A stretch of DNA of 64,000 nucleotides from Paulownia fortunei (Eukaryota; Streptophyta; Magnoliopsida; Lamiales; Paulowniaceae): the NCBI GenBank assembly GCA_019321725.1, contig CM033120.1, positions 6,701,694 to 6,765,693 of the forward strand. The letters run 5' to 3'. This document shows, in pieces, positions 25,531 to 38,639 of the stretch. Under the pieces are notes generated by a model. It saw only the letters and a program-made list of their open reading frames with translations, was not told the DNA's origin and ran no database searches. Numbering within the stretch: the stretch's first letter is position 1; each line of letters starts with the position of its first letter. The position numbers and the translations under genes are program-made.

Positions 25531-27829
25531 TGTAACACCCCTTAACCTAACTGCAGAGCCTAAACAAACTGATACAGTTAAGTCAAGAAATGTTAATTTT
25601 TCATCTTTACTAGAGTTATGGTTTTTAATAAAAGTTCCCATTCTTAGCTATAAGAGAAAGAACTTGAATCATTTTTAACACACCATATACATATATCGAA
25701 ACTGAGTACATCTGTTTACAAAACCATAACAGAGCGGCTTATTTAAAAACAAAACAGAGTTTTCAAAATAAACTACAAAACATGTCGAAGCATGGCATAT
25801 GAACAAATCTCTGTCCGGCCGCTCTAGAGACTTAGTCAACCTCTAAACCTGTACATTTCCACCTGCATCACATGAATCTAATGAGCTAAAGGCTCAGTAA
25901 GGTGAAACTGATGCAATAACAAATAACATATATGCACATCTCATAAATCATTAAATGCAATATTCTATTTAATAATTTTCATTCATAAATCATTCTTTAG
26001 GGCCCTTGAAGTGTGGTACCTAACTAATAGTGATAGACCATAGTTTTCGGAACCTGTTCATAATAATTGGCCAATAAGAGAACTAATACGGGGTTTCCAT
26101 ACTTGGTCTTTCAACCTCAGGTATTAGCCGTATTCTATCTCATTCATTGTGGCTTTCCTATACCGGTTTTTCAACCTCAAGTATTTGCCACCATTTGTTG
26201 GGTCCGCCGGTCCCTCCCGCGTCCCTCGTCTACCCGACCATCAATCAAGTACCATACTTCCTTTTCAAAAACCTCATTATATTCTTAATAGTGTCACGCT
26301 TCATAAACCATAAATGCATCAAACATTACATCATTTGACAAACAACAACAATCACATTAAAATATGAACAAACATTATATGATTCTTGTGATACACCAAA
26401 TGAAAGCTTCAACTTACCTCAAGTCCACTTTGTGCTAGGTGAAAAGGCCAATCTCTTTGGAAGATAGGATGTGTTAAAGGCCTAACATAATCAAATCATG
26501 TACCATTTAATATCCTTTTTATAAATCATTTAGTCTATTCTAGTTAAAGTTTATATACACTTTTCAATCTTTTGTAAAGAATTACATATCAATTACATAA
26601 CCTTAAAAACAATGCATACTCCATATTTTACTACTAATTCAAAATATTAAACATTAGGGCAGCCATTAAATAACTAATAATTCAAATATGATTATTAGGG
26701 CAGCCCCTAAAACATGAACACAATCCGAATTAAAATGACGTAAACTTGATTCTAACTTAAATTGATTCTAACCTTCAATTAAGCAAACTAATTGCTATTG
26801 TTTTCAATCATTCAAAGAAACTTACAAACACCATATAAGCATTACAAAATCAATAGAAACAAGTAAATTAAACAATTTCACAAGACTATCAATTTTGCTA
26901 AAAATTAGCTTAACTAGCTTGGTTTTGGCTTCAAGTGTAACTTACTTAAGTTTTCAATCCTACAAAAGCATACTAAAACATGTAACCATCCAAGATACTA
27001 CAAATTCATCATAAGAAACATTGAAAAAAGAATATACCTTGATTAAGTTGGATTTAAGCTTCAAAATCAACGGTTTTCAAGCTTAAAAGGATGGAAACTT
27101 GTTCTAGCTTGTGTTCTATGGATTCCTATGGATTGAATTCAACTTTTGTGAGTATGAGAGTGTAGAAATTTGGGAGAAACTTAGGAGAATAAGGGCTGGT
27201 CGTTTTTGAGGTGCTTCCACAAGAAATATGGATGAAAATGATTTCTTTGACCTTTCAAAGAGAGGTAAGTGGAGGGTGATGATTGGTTGCATCATGCTTG
27301 GTGTCTTCTCATGCCAAAAGCCACGTTCATGGGCTAAGGAGATGACAAAAATTGATGCTTTGATGTTATAATCAAGTGCAATGCGGTTTAGAATGGTTTT
27401 ATGCAACCTAGTCAACCAACCAATCAAATTGCACCATTGTGCATACTTTTAGTTCTTAACCAATGTAACATATTTCAAGTAAATATTTAGACAATTAATC
27501 ACTTTAGCATATAACTAGTATGGAGCAATACAAATAATTCATTTCATAGCCATTCAACACATCAATCTTCCTTAACCGAGATACCGAGCTTTTCACTGCA
27601 AAAAGGGCACTTAAGGAATATGTTAAATTAAGAAATGAAAGTTTGATCTCATATTTCATGTACTAATGCATGTTAAATCATAACTGAAGCATATAATAAC
27701 AATTATTCATGTTCGTGCAATCATGCTATTTGTAAGCCATAATTCAATAATGCACATTGATTAGATGCAAATTCATGCAAAATGCTTATTATTGGCTATA
27801 TAGGAGAGAATTGAGAATTGGGCATTACA
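25531..27829 (-). mobile_element. Solo LTR of a Tekay-like gypsy family, 2299 bp
   Basis: The plus-strand sequence begins TGTAACACCCCTTAACC and ends GGGCATTACA, flanked on both sides by CATCT (25526-25530 and 27830-27834). No primer site, polypurine tract or internal coding sequence is inside, so it is a solo LTR left by LTR-LTR recombination. Orientation is minus by analogy with the TGTAACACCCC U5 end at 1545. It contains two imperfect copies of a (C/T)TTTCAACCTCA(A/G)GTATT phrase near 26110-26185 and a GAGCTAAAGGCTC hairpin at 25883-25895 shared with the other LTRs. Short open frames inside are not genes. Confidence 0.88.
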
Positions 27830-27834
27830 CATCT

Positions 27835-28215
27835 GCCAATTGTAAAGAAACTATGTTTGGGGTTACTTTCCCTAATTCAAGTTTCATGTACATAAATAGA
27901 GGTACTAAGTTAATACTTGTATGTAAATTAGAGAGAGCTTTACCAAAATAAGAATTTCCAATAGTACAAGGGATTGGAAAAATCCTTGGGTCCTTTAACT
28001 GGGTGGCAATTTCTTTTGTAGTATTGTGCTACACTCTCGATATGTGCAACTATTTTAGACTCCTCCAAATTTCTCTTATTGAAAAGAATTTCGTTCCTGA
28101 ACTTTATATAGTTGGCCATATGTTCCAGAGCATCTACAAAAGAAATATTAATATACAACTTTTTAAAAATATCTAGGAATTTTAAAAAGTGCCTATCTAG
28201 TTTTTGCTTCAAAAA
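27835..28215 (-). pseudogene. Athila gag-protease linker, first half of a split protease region
   Basis: The frame begins KQKLDRHFLKFLDIFKKLYI and runs through INISFVDALEHMANYIKF, a typical pre-protease segment, then KGPKDFSNPLYY. The remaining protease was separated when the solo LTR inserted at the CATCT target site (27830-27834). Confidence 0.75.
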
Positions 28216-28639
28216 CTATTTAGGGTATGGAATGGGAAAAAATATGGTGGAGGGTTATCTGAAAATAGGTTTGATTTTGGCTTTTTGGAATCTTTATTTA
28301 GAGTTTCATCAAACACTTCAGATAGCACCTAGTTTGTCGGTGTCTTTGGCTCATCCACTTTTCTTTCTAATTCTTGCAGCTACTTGCCAATTCAAAGTGT
28401 GAAAGCTTACACATGCTCTTTGGGTTTGTCTTGGTGTTGCTTGGCAAGAAACCCATAGTCTTGTATTGAGCATATATGTTATTTAGCCTACTTGTATTTC
28501 CAAGTTTATAATAGAAACTGATTGGTTTTGCAATATGGTATCCGTTCTTCCCATGAATTAAGTTGTATTTATAGTCACTAAGAAAGAGAATCTTCCAAGA
28601 TATCTTGTATGTTGTGGTTGTGGTTGTGGTTGTGGTTAG

Positions 28640-29640
28640 GACTACAGCTGAAAACTAGCTACTAACTTCATAGAACTTTGCCATTTCTCCATGAAAAATT
28701 TGGATGGTATGCCATCTTGGATTACAAGTGTTAGGAAAAAAGATTGTTTTGGCTATTAAAATTCTAAACAAATCATGCTTGCTCTAGCTATGATGGAGTG
28801 AATGCATTACTAGGTTGGCATGCGAGAAAGAGCTCCATTTTATAGATTCACACACTTCAAGTGGAGTGGGAACAACACTTGCAGTAAAGGAACCAATTTT
28901 CCTAGATAATGTGGCTACTTGAGCAGTAAGTGCAATGAGGGCATTGACTTCATGATCTTCAAAAAAGCTTTCATTAACACCGCTCATTCAGATGGACATG
29001 GATATGCATTTGTAGCTATAGTCTCTAACAGTGCATCAACTTCTTCAAGTGTTTTTCCTATTAGGCCACCGCCTGTTGTTGCGTCAACTAAAGTTTTGGT
29101 TGAAACACTCCACCCATTGTAGAATGTTTACACTTATAGCCAGTTAGGTTGTGGACATCTTCTCAACAAATCCTTATACCTTTTCCAAGATTCAACCATT
29201 GATTTCTTATCATGTTGAGTAAAAGTAGTTATATCATTCTACATCTTAGCTGTCTTTACTAGTAGGAAGAACTTGGCCAGAAACATTTAAGCTAAGTCGG
29301 CCAAAGTAGTTATTATCCCAGATGGTAGAGAATTCAACCAAATTTTAGCCTTATCTTGAAGTGAGAATGGGAATAACCTCAATCTAATGGCATCATTAGC
29401 AATACTATTGTGCTTGACCTATCGAGAAAGCTAGTTATATAAGTATTAGGATCCACGTTGGCCAATCAACTAAACTTACTAGCCTAAACCATATGGATTA
29501 TAGCTGGTTTGTTATCGAAATTGTTGGTCCGTATGGTTAGGCGTCTTATCCCTAAGAGTGCTTCTGTAATCATGGGCATAACATAGTTATGTAAAGCCCT
29601 GTTGTTCTCAGCTTCTTCCCTTTCCTCTGCCATAGTATCT
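28640..29640 (-). pseudogene. Athila gag pseudogene
   Basis: Minus-strand frames begin MAEEREEAENNRALHNYVMP and pass through LGIRRLTIRTNNFDNKPAI, then a conserved SWKRYKDLLRRCPQPNW block near 29150, and VNALIALTAQVATLSRKI near 28900. Stops and frameshifts interrupt it. A (GTTGTG)n run at about 28613-28638 lies at its 3' side. Confidence 0.7.
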
Positions 29641-30149
29641 TGAGGCTGTGTGGAAACTTCTCATTTCACCTTTTTATTTAATTCTAAGAACCTACCAATT
29701 ATGGTTAACTTCTAGCAACATGCTATAAAGATCTAGACATAGGTGAAGGTAGCGAACCTTTCCAATTATATATACCATTCAAATACAATATTTACGTCAC
29801 CTAAACTCTCGATTGTGCTTAAGATATGGATTATTAATCAAAACCCTAATAGCAACAATTAAAATTATGATAGGAGCATGTAAGGAAATCCTTGACCAGC
29901 TAGTTCAGGCAGAATCATTAGAAAAAGTACTAGAGTTGTGATTCTTGCATTTGCTAAATTTTTAGGAGATGGGGATTGATTCTTATATTTGCTATTTTTT
30001 TTTGGGAGATGCTATAATATATATACAGAATTATTTACAATGATACAGGGGATAACACTCTATTACATTTGTGGTTTATACAAGGTATGAATTGAAATTG
30101 ATGTACAAGTAATTCTTCTACTATTGTAAGGTAATTCTCATAGGCACTA
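29641..30149. other. Presumed leader or LTR of the Athila element
   Basis: AT-rich and noncoding, upstream of the minus-strand gag start. A T9 run lies near 29996. No primer site was found. Confidence 0.3.
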
Positions 30150-30935
30150 GATGTTACAAAAATTGATTTCGATATTTAATTTCATTAGACAGAAAATGGA
30201 CTTACAGTTGTCACATATTTTCAGAGAGAGAAACACCATTGTGGATACTTTAGCTAATTATGCTTGCTCCACTTAATAGTTGGTAACTTGGCTCCCACAT
30301 GAATTATCTAAGCAAATCTGAGGGCAACTGATGTTAGAAAGGTGGAATTTTTCTTATTTTCATTTTAAGTGATTTTTATGTTCATAATATGTAAGCCAGT
30401 AGTACTTCATACCAACATTTCAACATGTACAAATATTTCTTGTATTTTTCATGATTTTATTAATAAACTAGTAGGGTTCTATGCCAAAAACCCCTGCCTA
30501 GCCATAAGCAGATTTAACCAAAAAAAAAAAATAAAATAAGGTCATTTGAATGAAGCCATCTTTAGGAGTAATCAAATTGAATTGCTAAGATGATTTGAGA
30601 GGTAATTTGGGAATTGGAGTGCAAGTGGAATTTTCGAAGATGAGAATGGTCCTATTATCTTTGGTTTCTATTATTTCCTTGGATGGGCGATGAACATCAT
30701 AGTTAAGATAGTAGCTATTGGCAAAGGTCTTACTTTATGCTATAAAGCTAGATATTTGCATGCTTGGCTTGAGTCAGATGCACTTATTGTCTTTGACTTA
30801 ATAATGAGAATGGTCATGGACATTGGCAAATACAATTTAATCTCATCACATTCGAAAAAATTTGAATTGGATGGATGTTACATTATCTCATATTTTTTGG
30901 AAGGAAAATTCAGATGCAGATCTTTAAGTTAATCT
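30150..30935 (+). pseudogene. LINE-type RNase H fragments, two pieces
   Basis: 30606-30932 encodes an RNase H (RVT_3) domain: ASGIFEDENGPIIFGFYYF, then ARYLHAWLESDALIVFDLI with the ESD motif kept. The first acidic residue and the AEL helix Glu are not recognisable. A separate piece at 30185-30275 encodes the C-terminal end of the same kind of domain (LSHIFRERNTIVDTLANYA). Because the tail piece lies upstream of the N-terminal piece, these are two copies or a rearranged one. Plant LINEs or related genes carry such domains. Confidence 0.55.
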
Positions 30936-31959
30936 TGCTTTTGATTTAGAAGACTCAAAGGCTTATTCTTCAAAAAAAAATTCCTAAACATCTAAGTGTT
31001 ATTATTTCTCTAGAAAGAAATAGTTGTCCACATGTTTGGTCAAAGTGATCTCTATAGGTCTATATACTCCTTGTATGCATTTGAGAGATATTCTCTTCTT
31101 TCTCTAGGAATGATAGCACCTAGGCTTTAGCTTCTTGGGCCTTGGCGCCATGGAATTAAATAGAGGGCACAAGGATTGGCACCTAGGAGCCTAATGTTTA
31201 GGCTTAGGCACCTAAAATTGAAGCTTTAGATAGAAATAATGGTGCTTAGGCATCAGATGCTTTGGCTTAGGCTCCTAGAATTAAGGTTATGGAAAGATAC
31301 ATTGGGGCCTAAGCGCCTGATCACAAGGCCTAAGTGCCCTAAGGATTATCACTTAGGCATGTGGTTTCAGGGATTAAGCACTGGACAAAGTTCTTCAACT
31401 ATCCTAGAGAGTTCTTTAAGGTCTAAGAGCTTCGAATAAAATTGAGAGAAAGCTTCATTGGAGCTTTAGTTTGGTTTGATCACCTTAGTTCACATGTGTT
31501 TTGGTTAAGACTTATTTTCATTCTTATTGTAAAGCGAGTAGCACTCCTTTATATTTTCTGTCTTTGTATTTCCTTATTCAAGTTTTAATAAATGGATAGG
31601 GGTCCACAATAACTTTCCCCACATAGACAAAGTTGGTTTTTCTTAAAAAAAATCGTAGTCACTTGACTCCATGATGAAATTAAAAAATTCTTTTCCAACT
31701 TTCATCCAACCTTGGCCAAGGATTTCCAAGTTAAGTACCATCGAAAACATAAGAGATTCACCTATTCATCTTATGATCGAAGAATAAATTAAAGTACAAT
31801 AAACCATATACAAGATTACCTTGGTGCATCAAGTTAAAATACTAATCTTGCACATTCCATATCCAACAACATTGTTTCTAATTAAAGGTAGTTAAGTATA
31901 CTTGTTCCCTAACAAGCATCAACATACATGCACTAGTGTCTCTATACCAATGTCCATGG
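30936..31959. other. Repeat-derived noncoding region
   Basis: From about 31110 to 31370 the phrase (G)CCTAAGCGCCTAAG recurs in decayed forms (GCACCTAGG, TTAGGCACCTAAA, GGCCTAAGCGCC). I take it as part of an unclassified LTR. No gene is seen. Confidence 0.4.
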
Positions 31960-32289
31960 AATGAGGTATCATCTTTATGAGCCTACATTGAATGCACAAT
32001 TCTTAACAGGATCATTGATATTCTATCTCAATATTAAGATCATTGACTTAGAACATATTAAGATCAAAGCCACAGAGACATATTCTATCATCGTCATCAT
32101 ATGCAAAACCATACCCCATGGCTATGTATGGACTATGGACTATGGACTTCATCCAATAAAACCAAAGTTAATACATATGAAGAATTACCTATTGTATTGA
32201 TACTAATTGAAAAAGACTATATTCACAAGAGTATAAAAATAACTAATCCAATTGACTCGTCAGGCACTCCTCTAACAATCTCCTACTTA

Positions 32290-33480
32290 CCTAAGAGTTA
32301 ACTGCCTATGTAATGAAGGCCCTATCTTCTGAAGATGTCCTTAAAACACCTTCTAAGCTAGGGGTTTGGTCAGTAGACCATATTTTCTATTAAGATGACC
32401 TTCTCCACTTTGACTTCACCTCTACCAACAATCTCTCATATCAAGTGGTATCGCCGCAAAATGTACTTGAATTTTTATGAGACTTTGAGTCCTTTACTTG
32501 TGCGGTGCACCATTGTTATCATTGTATATTAGGTTTGGATCAACTACGGATGGAACTACACCTAACTCTTAAATGAAGTTTTGTATTCAAATAGCCTCTT
32601 TTGCAGTGTCACATGCCACTTAGAGCATACGCCACATCAAACTCGTAAATAGCATAACATACATTATGCTTCCAATCATAGATGCATAAGGTATTGGCTC
32701 AATTCTCTTTACTCTGGAGTCTATGGGGACATATACTTAGAAAAAGAAACCCATGGCTCATCGACAAGAATCACCTCTTGGATTGTTCCATGCTAATGTT
32801 CTTCAGCATCTTATCTATGTACGTGGATTAGGATATCTCAAGTATACTTCTAGATCTATCACTATAGATCTTGATCCCCAATATGTAGGATGATTTCCAA
32901 ATCTTTCATAGAGAATTATGTAGAAAACCATGCTTTTGTTGCCTATAACATCCCTATGTCATTACTAATGAGTAAAATGCCATCAACATAAAGTACCAAG
33001 AATGTCACTGCCCTCCCACTTTCCTTCTTGTACAGAGATGGTTCATTCACATTCTTGAGGCGACCAAATAATTTGATTGTTTAATCAAATTGAATGTTCC
33101 AGTTTTGGGAAGCTTGTTTGAGTCTATAGATGGATTTTTGGAGCTTGCTGCTATTTGCTCGCTTCCACTGTATATGAAGCATTTTGGCTACTTCATGTAG
33201 TTCTCTTTCGTAATGTTTTCAATAACAAAAGCAGTCTTCATATTTATTTGCCAGATCTTGTAGTCATAACATACAGATATGGCAAGTAAAATCCTTACGG
33301 ACTTCAGCATCACTATTGGTGAAAATGTTATCTCATAGCTAATACCTTGTCTTTAAGTGTAATCTTTTACCACCAATTGTGCCTTATAGGTCGCTACCTC
33401 TCTATCCAGTCCAATTTTTGCTTGTAGGCCCACTTGTAGCCAATAGGTATAATCCCCTTCAGTAGATCCCTTGGAGTAAA
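32290..33480 (-). pseudogene. Copia RT and RNase H pseudogene
   Basis: Near 32970 the minus strand encodes FLVLYVDGILLI; the RT core YVDD has become YVDG. Near 32310-32400 decayed RNase H C-terminal sequence (DPLTKPLA-like) can be read. Several stops interrupt the frame. Confidence 0.7.
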
Positions 33481-33607
33481 TGAAGTCCATTTTAGATTTG
33501 ATGGATTCTTGCCATCATCCAGAATTGATGTCACACATTACTTCTCTATGTATCTTTGGATCTACATCTAAAAGGAGATCCTCCTTATTGCTCTCAAGTA
33601 AGAGGCC

Positions 33608-33838
33608 CTACCTCACAAGTGGCCTCGAGACCCTTTTAGATCTCCTTGGAAGTTGGGTACTAGAAGATTGAGTCACTACTCGTGGCATCAATATTTCTTG
33701 TAGGATAGTTTGTGGTTCTTTAACTTCTTCAAGTTCTACAACTTCGTCATTTCTATCCAATAGAATTCCTTCTCCAAGAAGGTAGTGTTCTCGAAACAAA
33801 ATCCCTTTGTTCCCTAGTGTCATAGTAGTATCTAACAT
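33608..33838 (-). pseudogene. Copia integrase C-terminus to RT linker
   Basis: The frame encodes GILFREHYLLGEGILLDRND, then ELEEVKEPQ and RRSKRVSRP, the standard linker between copia integrase and RT. Stops bound it on both sides. Confidence 0.7.
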
Positions 33839-34730
33839 ATTTCTTTAGATACCCACAAACTTACATAAGATGGATTTCCCATCCACTTATCTCTTAATGT
33901 ATGCTTCTTGTAAGCAAGATATCCCTAAGGTATTTATACAAGGGCATTCTACCACTCCACATCTCACATGGTGTTTTGAATACTAGCATTCTATCAAGTA
34001 AGAGTGTTGCCGTTTCAAAGGCATATCCCCATAATGGAAGAGGAATTCAAGTGAAACTTATTATGAATTGAACCATATGCAATAGTGTTCAATTCTTTTG
34101 CTCAGCTACTCCATTCAGTTGAGGCATGCCAGGCAGAGTCTACTACAAGAGAATTTCTCTTTTAGATAATCAAAGAAGTCACCACCTAGGTATTTGCCAC
34201 CTCAATCAGATCGAAGGACTTCAATACTCTGGTCAGTTTAATTCTCTTATTTATGCCTAACTTCTTTGAACTTGTCAAAGGCCTCATATATGTATCTCAT
34301 TAGATACACATACCTATATCTTGAGTAATCATCAGTAAATGTGATGAAGTAGGATAATTCTATTTAACATTTAGTGGTACACATACATCAAAATAGATCA
34401 AAAGAAAGAATTGGTGGCTCACTCTAGATGTCCAACAAATGGAAATTTGGTCTAGCATGAATCAAAGAAAAACCTTTCAAAATGGAACAACTTCATTCTT
34501 TATTGAAAACTCAAATCTCTCTCTATCCAAATCAAGAATAGAGATGATGTTCTTAATCAATTTATGTATGTAAAGGTTATTATTTAAAACTACACTATTT
34601 TCACCACTTAACGCTAAGTGGGTAATCTCTATGGCTAATGCAACAAATTTTACTCCATTCCGTAGCCAAAGGTCATCTCTCCTCTACTTAGCTCCTTTTT
34701 TTTTGTCATCACATGGAAGTTATTGCATAG

Positions 34731-34952
34731 TTAAGAACCACATTTGATATCTAATACCCAAGAAGCATCATTAAACAAAAGGTTAACTTCAACAGAGAAC
34801 ATACCAAAAACGTTTTGGTGGCTTACAAGGTATGTCTTGCAATTTCTCTTCCAATGCCCTATTTTGCCATGATGGTGGCACTTGTCATCAGCCTTTGATT
34901 TCTTTACTCCACTAGTACCTTTTAGTTTCTTGCTCTTTGTGGAACCTTTCAT
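34731..34952 (-). pseudogene. Copia gag zinc knuckle and protease start
   Basis: The frame encodes CHHHGKIGHWKRNC, a CX2CX4HX4C zinc knuckle with all four ligands, and then SWVLDIKCGS. The protease catalytic motif should be LDTGC or LDSGC; here Thr is replaced by Ile-Lys context, so the protease is damaged. Confidence 0.75.
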
Positions 34953-36100
34953 CTTCTTTTTCTTTACTTAGAAGTCTTGCAGAGGGAGGATGAGCCAACA
35001 AGCATGACAGGCTTCTCCTTCTTCATAGCATGTCATCTTTAACTTGTCCACCAGATCAACAAGGCTAGTCTCTATTTTACGCTTGTTAAAGTTTACCACG
35101 AGTTGGTTAAATGAGCTCAACAATCATTGCAAGATTAGATCCACATAGAGTTCGTTATCCATAACTATTCCAAGGGACTTGAACTTTTCTATAATGCCTA
35201 TCATCTTCTGCCCAAGATCATAAACTAAGAACCCTCCATCATACGAGTCTGGAAAAACTCTTTAAACACTTGGTTTCTTGTTGACATAGTATATTCCCTA
35301 TACAAGTCTTGTAAGTAGATGTTAATATTGGCAGCATGTGTCATATTCTCGTGTTGTTTTTACAACTCATTCAACATTGATGCCATCATATAGCACTGAC
35401 CTTGAAAGTCATCTTCAACTTGCTTGTGATACTCCACAAGCTTTTCCTTCATGGCATCTATCAACAGGACCGATGGCGACACACATTGTGGACATAAGCC
35501 CTCTTTTCGATTGAAGGAGAATTTTTAGATTTCAAATAGATATAATTGGGACTACTACATTTGTTTATATCTAGAATACATGCAAGTAGATTTTTATCCA
35601 TTTTTATCTATTTAAAAAATTAAACACGGGATAGAAAATGAGCATTTTTTCAACCTAATATTACATCTACAAACTAGGTCTTGTATTTATTGATGTCTCC
35701 CATTATTTTATTCAAATCTCAACACTCTCATGATGACACTTTAGGAAATTCAATTGGGCTTGATTCCCAAAATATTTTCTCATATGCTCCAACTTTATGA
35801 GCCCATATGACAAAATTAAAAGGTAGTTAACACTTCAACAATTGTATCTTTATGCAACCCTAAAGCTAGTTTACCTCACCATTTCCCATATGCTCTAACT
35901 TTATGAGTTCATATAGTAAATTTGTGCAGATTAAACTTCTAATTATCCCATGACTCATAGCCAACACTTAGACACCCCACCCATGGGTATCTTTATGCTA
36001 GTAGTAATCACAACTTTCCTACACTTAGCACATCCCACAACTCATAGCCTACGGAATAAATGCGGTGGCATATCATATGTCATATACTTTTAATGAAAGG

Positions 36101-38063
36101 CATGGACGTTAGGTTCCAACACAGTATCACCATTTACACTTGATATAAACCTCTCTTAAAAGTTTTGAACTTGAAATAATTTCAAGTGAGGGAAACACAT
36201 GGATTTGTTTTGTATGTAAGGTCTCATCTTATGATTATCTTGTTTAATGTAATCTATCCTAATAATGGCAAGCAAAGTAATAAGGAATACATTAAATAAA
36301 CATAGTATGCATCATACACATATTATATATGAATGACCATAGCCATATATCCTATGCGATCCACTCAAGCCAAAGTAGATCAATGGTCAATCTAGGGTGA
36401 TAATTAAATAAAAATAAAACTACTCCATTACATATATGCACCCCATGCATGCATGGGCCTTCATTCCTCTCTTCTCCTTCTTGCTCCATCTTGTTATAAT
36501 ATCTGCTAAAATTACAAAAGATAAACCTCACCACTTAATTCTACTATCACTATATTTGATAAATTTAAAAACCTTGGAATAATTCCAAGTGGACATAGAA
36601 TTTAAATTCAGAGACAAATAGAGAAAGGCGAGACACACCTACTTCATTTTACCTAAAACCCTATAGTAACCCACATGTGTATAAAGTAAATTAAATTACA
36701 TTGATATAAGCTCCATAATCACCAAATCACAACATGCTAACTAAAATCATCATATGATAATAAAAGCATGTAAATTTGCTAATTATTTTATGTGCTGATT
36801 CTAAATTTAGATGGTCATTCATAAATAAAATATTATTATGTTATTAAAATTAACCAAAATTCATGTGTTACAATTACACGTTTGAAATAATTCAAAACGC
36901 ATTCTAATGCCTAGGCACTGGACACACTTCCTAGCAAAGGTCATGGCGCCAACTGTTGGTGTCGCGGTGCTTGCCATTCTATCTGACTAGCGCTGCAACG
37001 CCGATCGAATTTTTTTTCTGATTTGTGGAACCATTCCCAACTATTTTGTCTCATTTATCAATATTTATAATTAATCTCAAACATAAAAATCTCATAAATA
37101 ATTTATCACACATAAATTTTTGATTTTATCAGAATGTTGAAATGAGTGGATATCAAAATAGAATAACCTAGTCTCTAGTACCACTATTGGGTTTGCAAAA
37201 TCAAGGGATACTTAACGCAGTAGAGTTTAAAATTTTCAAACATTACATACATCACTTGTACATAATATATATCCCGAATTTGACACGTTTAATTAGTTAT
37301 GCATTTTTTATATAGTTTCAAGCATTTAATCAGATTTGTACCTGAAGGACTCCTATAGGTGACGATGAAGTGAACCAATTCAAATATATATCTCTCCATG
37401 AGATTTTTGCAATTTAGCTCCAAAACCCTTTGGAATGTTGTTCTTCTAAGTGCATCCACAATATAGATGCCCACTCGAAATTGAAATTATGCTAGTAGGC
37501 ATCGAATCAATAATTCTAGCTTAAGATGTGTATACAAAATTATGGAACAAGCACAGTAATTGTGTTGGGTGTGTATTCTAATTCTCAATTTGAACTTGTG
37601 AGAAAAAGAATCAAAACTTGGGTGATTTGGACAAGATAAGAAGAAGAAAACTTCGAGGAATTTTACACCTAAAATTCAGCTGCCAAGAGGGAAAAATCAC
37701 CTGGCATTAACCGACCACTAAGAGTGCTACTTGTAGCACTCCTCTGATTTCATCACATGGAATTCTTTCATTATCCAACACCTTGTACTGTATAAGGTAA
37801 GTTTTCTAACACAAGTAGAAGGTCTAAACCCTAATTCTATTAGGAATTAAATCTCCATTTAATTCCAAATGGGATTCCAGCAAGACCACACCTAACGGAC
37901 TTTGAACCAATTAATTAATTAGGTCCAATTTAATAGATTCAATCAATTGAATTAATTCATACAATGAATTAAAATGATTACTATAATTAATTAAAAATTA
38001 ATCCAATCAATTAATTACAATAAAAAAACCATCATATACAAAATGAGATATTTTAACTGAAAG
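36101..38063. other. LTR-like noncoding region before the plus-strand Athila fragment
   Basis: No coding signal. Near 36903-36920 AATGCCTAGGCACTGG resembles the palindrome at 21961. Near 36943 TGGCGCCAACTGTTGG looks like a decayed tRNA-Asp primer site but is not followed by gag. 37890-38030 is dense in TTAATTAATTA. Confidence 0.4.
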
Positions 38064-38602
38064 TGTTAGTTCAATCATTGAAAAATTCACTCCACCTAAG
38101 TACAAAGATCAAGGTTGTCCAACCATTGCATGTACCATAGGAAACACTAGAATAGAGGGTGTTTTGCTTAATCTTGATGTAAATCTTCTACCTTTCTTAG
38201 TTTATGAACAGTTAGGTTTGGAAGAACTTAAATCACCTACTATTGTACTCCAACTAGCTAACCATTCGATTAAAGTTTCAAATGGAGTAGTAGAAGATGT
38301 GTTGGTATAAATTGATAAGTTTTACTTTCCTGTTGATTTTATTGTTTTGGACACACAACCTGTTGCACATACACATACACAGATTCTTATCATTTTAGGT
38401 TACCTTTTTCTTGCAACTTCAAATGCTTTGATCAAATGTAGTAATGGTATTTTGAAGTTATCGTTTGGAAATATGACTTTGGAACTAAATGTATTTAATA
38501 TTTGTAAGCAACATGCAAAAGATGTCAAAGTACATAAAGTGGATTCAATCAAGGAACTTATTCATGAATATTTTACTACCACTAATTTTTCAAGTCCTGT
38601 GT
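38064..38602 (+). pseudogene. Athila protease pseudogene
   Basis: The frame reads GCPTIACTIGNTRIEGVLLN, then VYEQLGLEELKSPTIVLQLA, VEDVLV-stop-IDKFYFPVDF, and ILGYLFLATSNALIKCSNGI. The family DLGAS catalytic site is replaced by NLDVN, so the protease is dead even apart from the stop near 38309. Gag is absent upstream. Confidence 0.8.
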
Positions 38603-38639
38603 AGACTTGTTTAGAAAGTGAAAGTAATTATTAAAAGGC

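Larger units (their letters stand above)
20600..29640 (-). mobile_element. Athila (Ty3/gypsy) element, decayed, split by a solo LTR
   Basis: In minus-strand order: gag (29640 to 28640), protease (28215 to 27835, then 25525 to 25335 after the inserted LTR), RT (about 25060-24135), RNase H (24133-23465), integrase (23460-22400), and an ORF in the env position (about 21250-20600). This order and the FMDDFS form of the RT core are Athila features. All frames carry stops or shifts. The gag start is near 29631 (MAEEREEAENN). The outer LTRs could not be delimited: 29641-30150 shows no clear primer site and 21250-22400 shows no clear LTR start. Confidence 0.75.
31960..36100 (-). mobile_element. Ty1/copia remnant, minus strand
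   Basis: Minus-strand order: leader (36090-35930), gag (about 35520-34850), zinc knuckle and protease (34950-34730), integrase (34700-33850), integrase C-terminus/linker (33838-33608), RT (33480-32880), RNase H (down to about 32290). The leader is nearly the same as the plus-strand copia leader at 17690-17880 read in the opposite direction. All domains carry stops. Confidence 0.75.

Noticed and set aside
28613..28638. (GTTGTG)n run considered as a CRISPR-like or satellite array
   Set aside because: A plain hexanucleotide microsatellite within the Athila gag region.
36943..36960. TGGCGCCAACTGTTGG as a primer site for the Athila fragment at 38064
   Set aside because: Only the first seven bases fit tRNA-Asp, no LTR end precedes it, and no gag follows.
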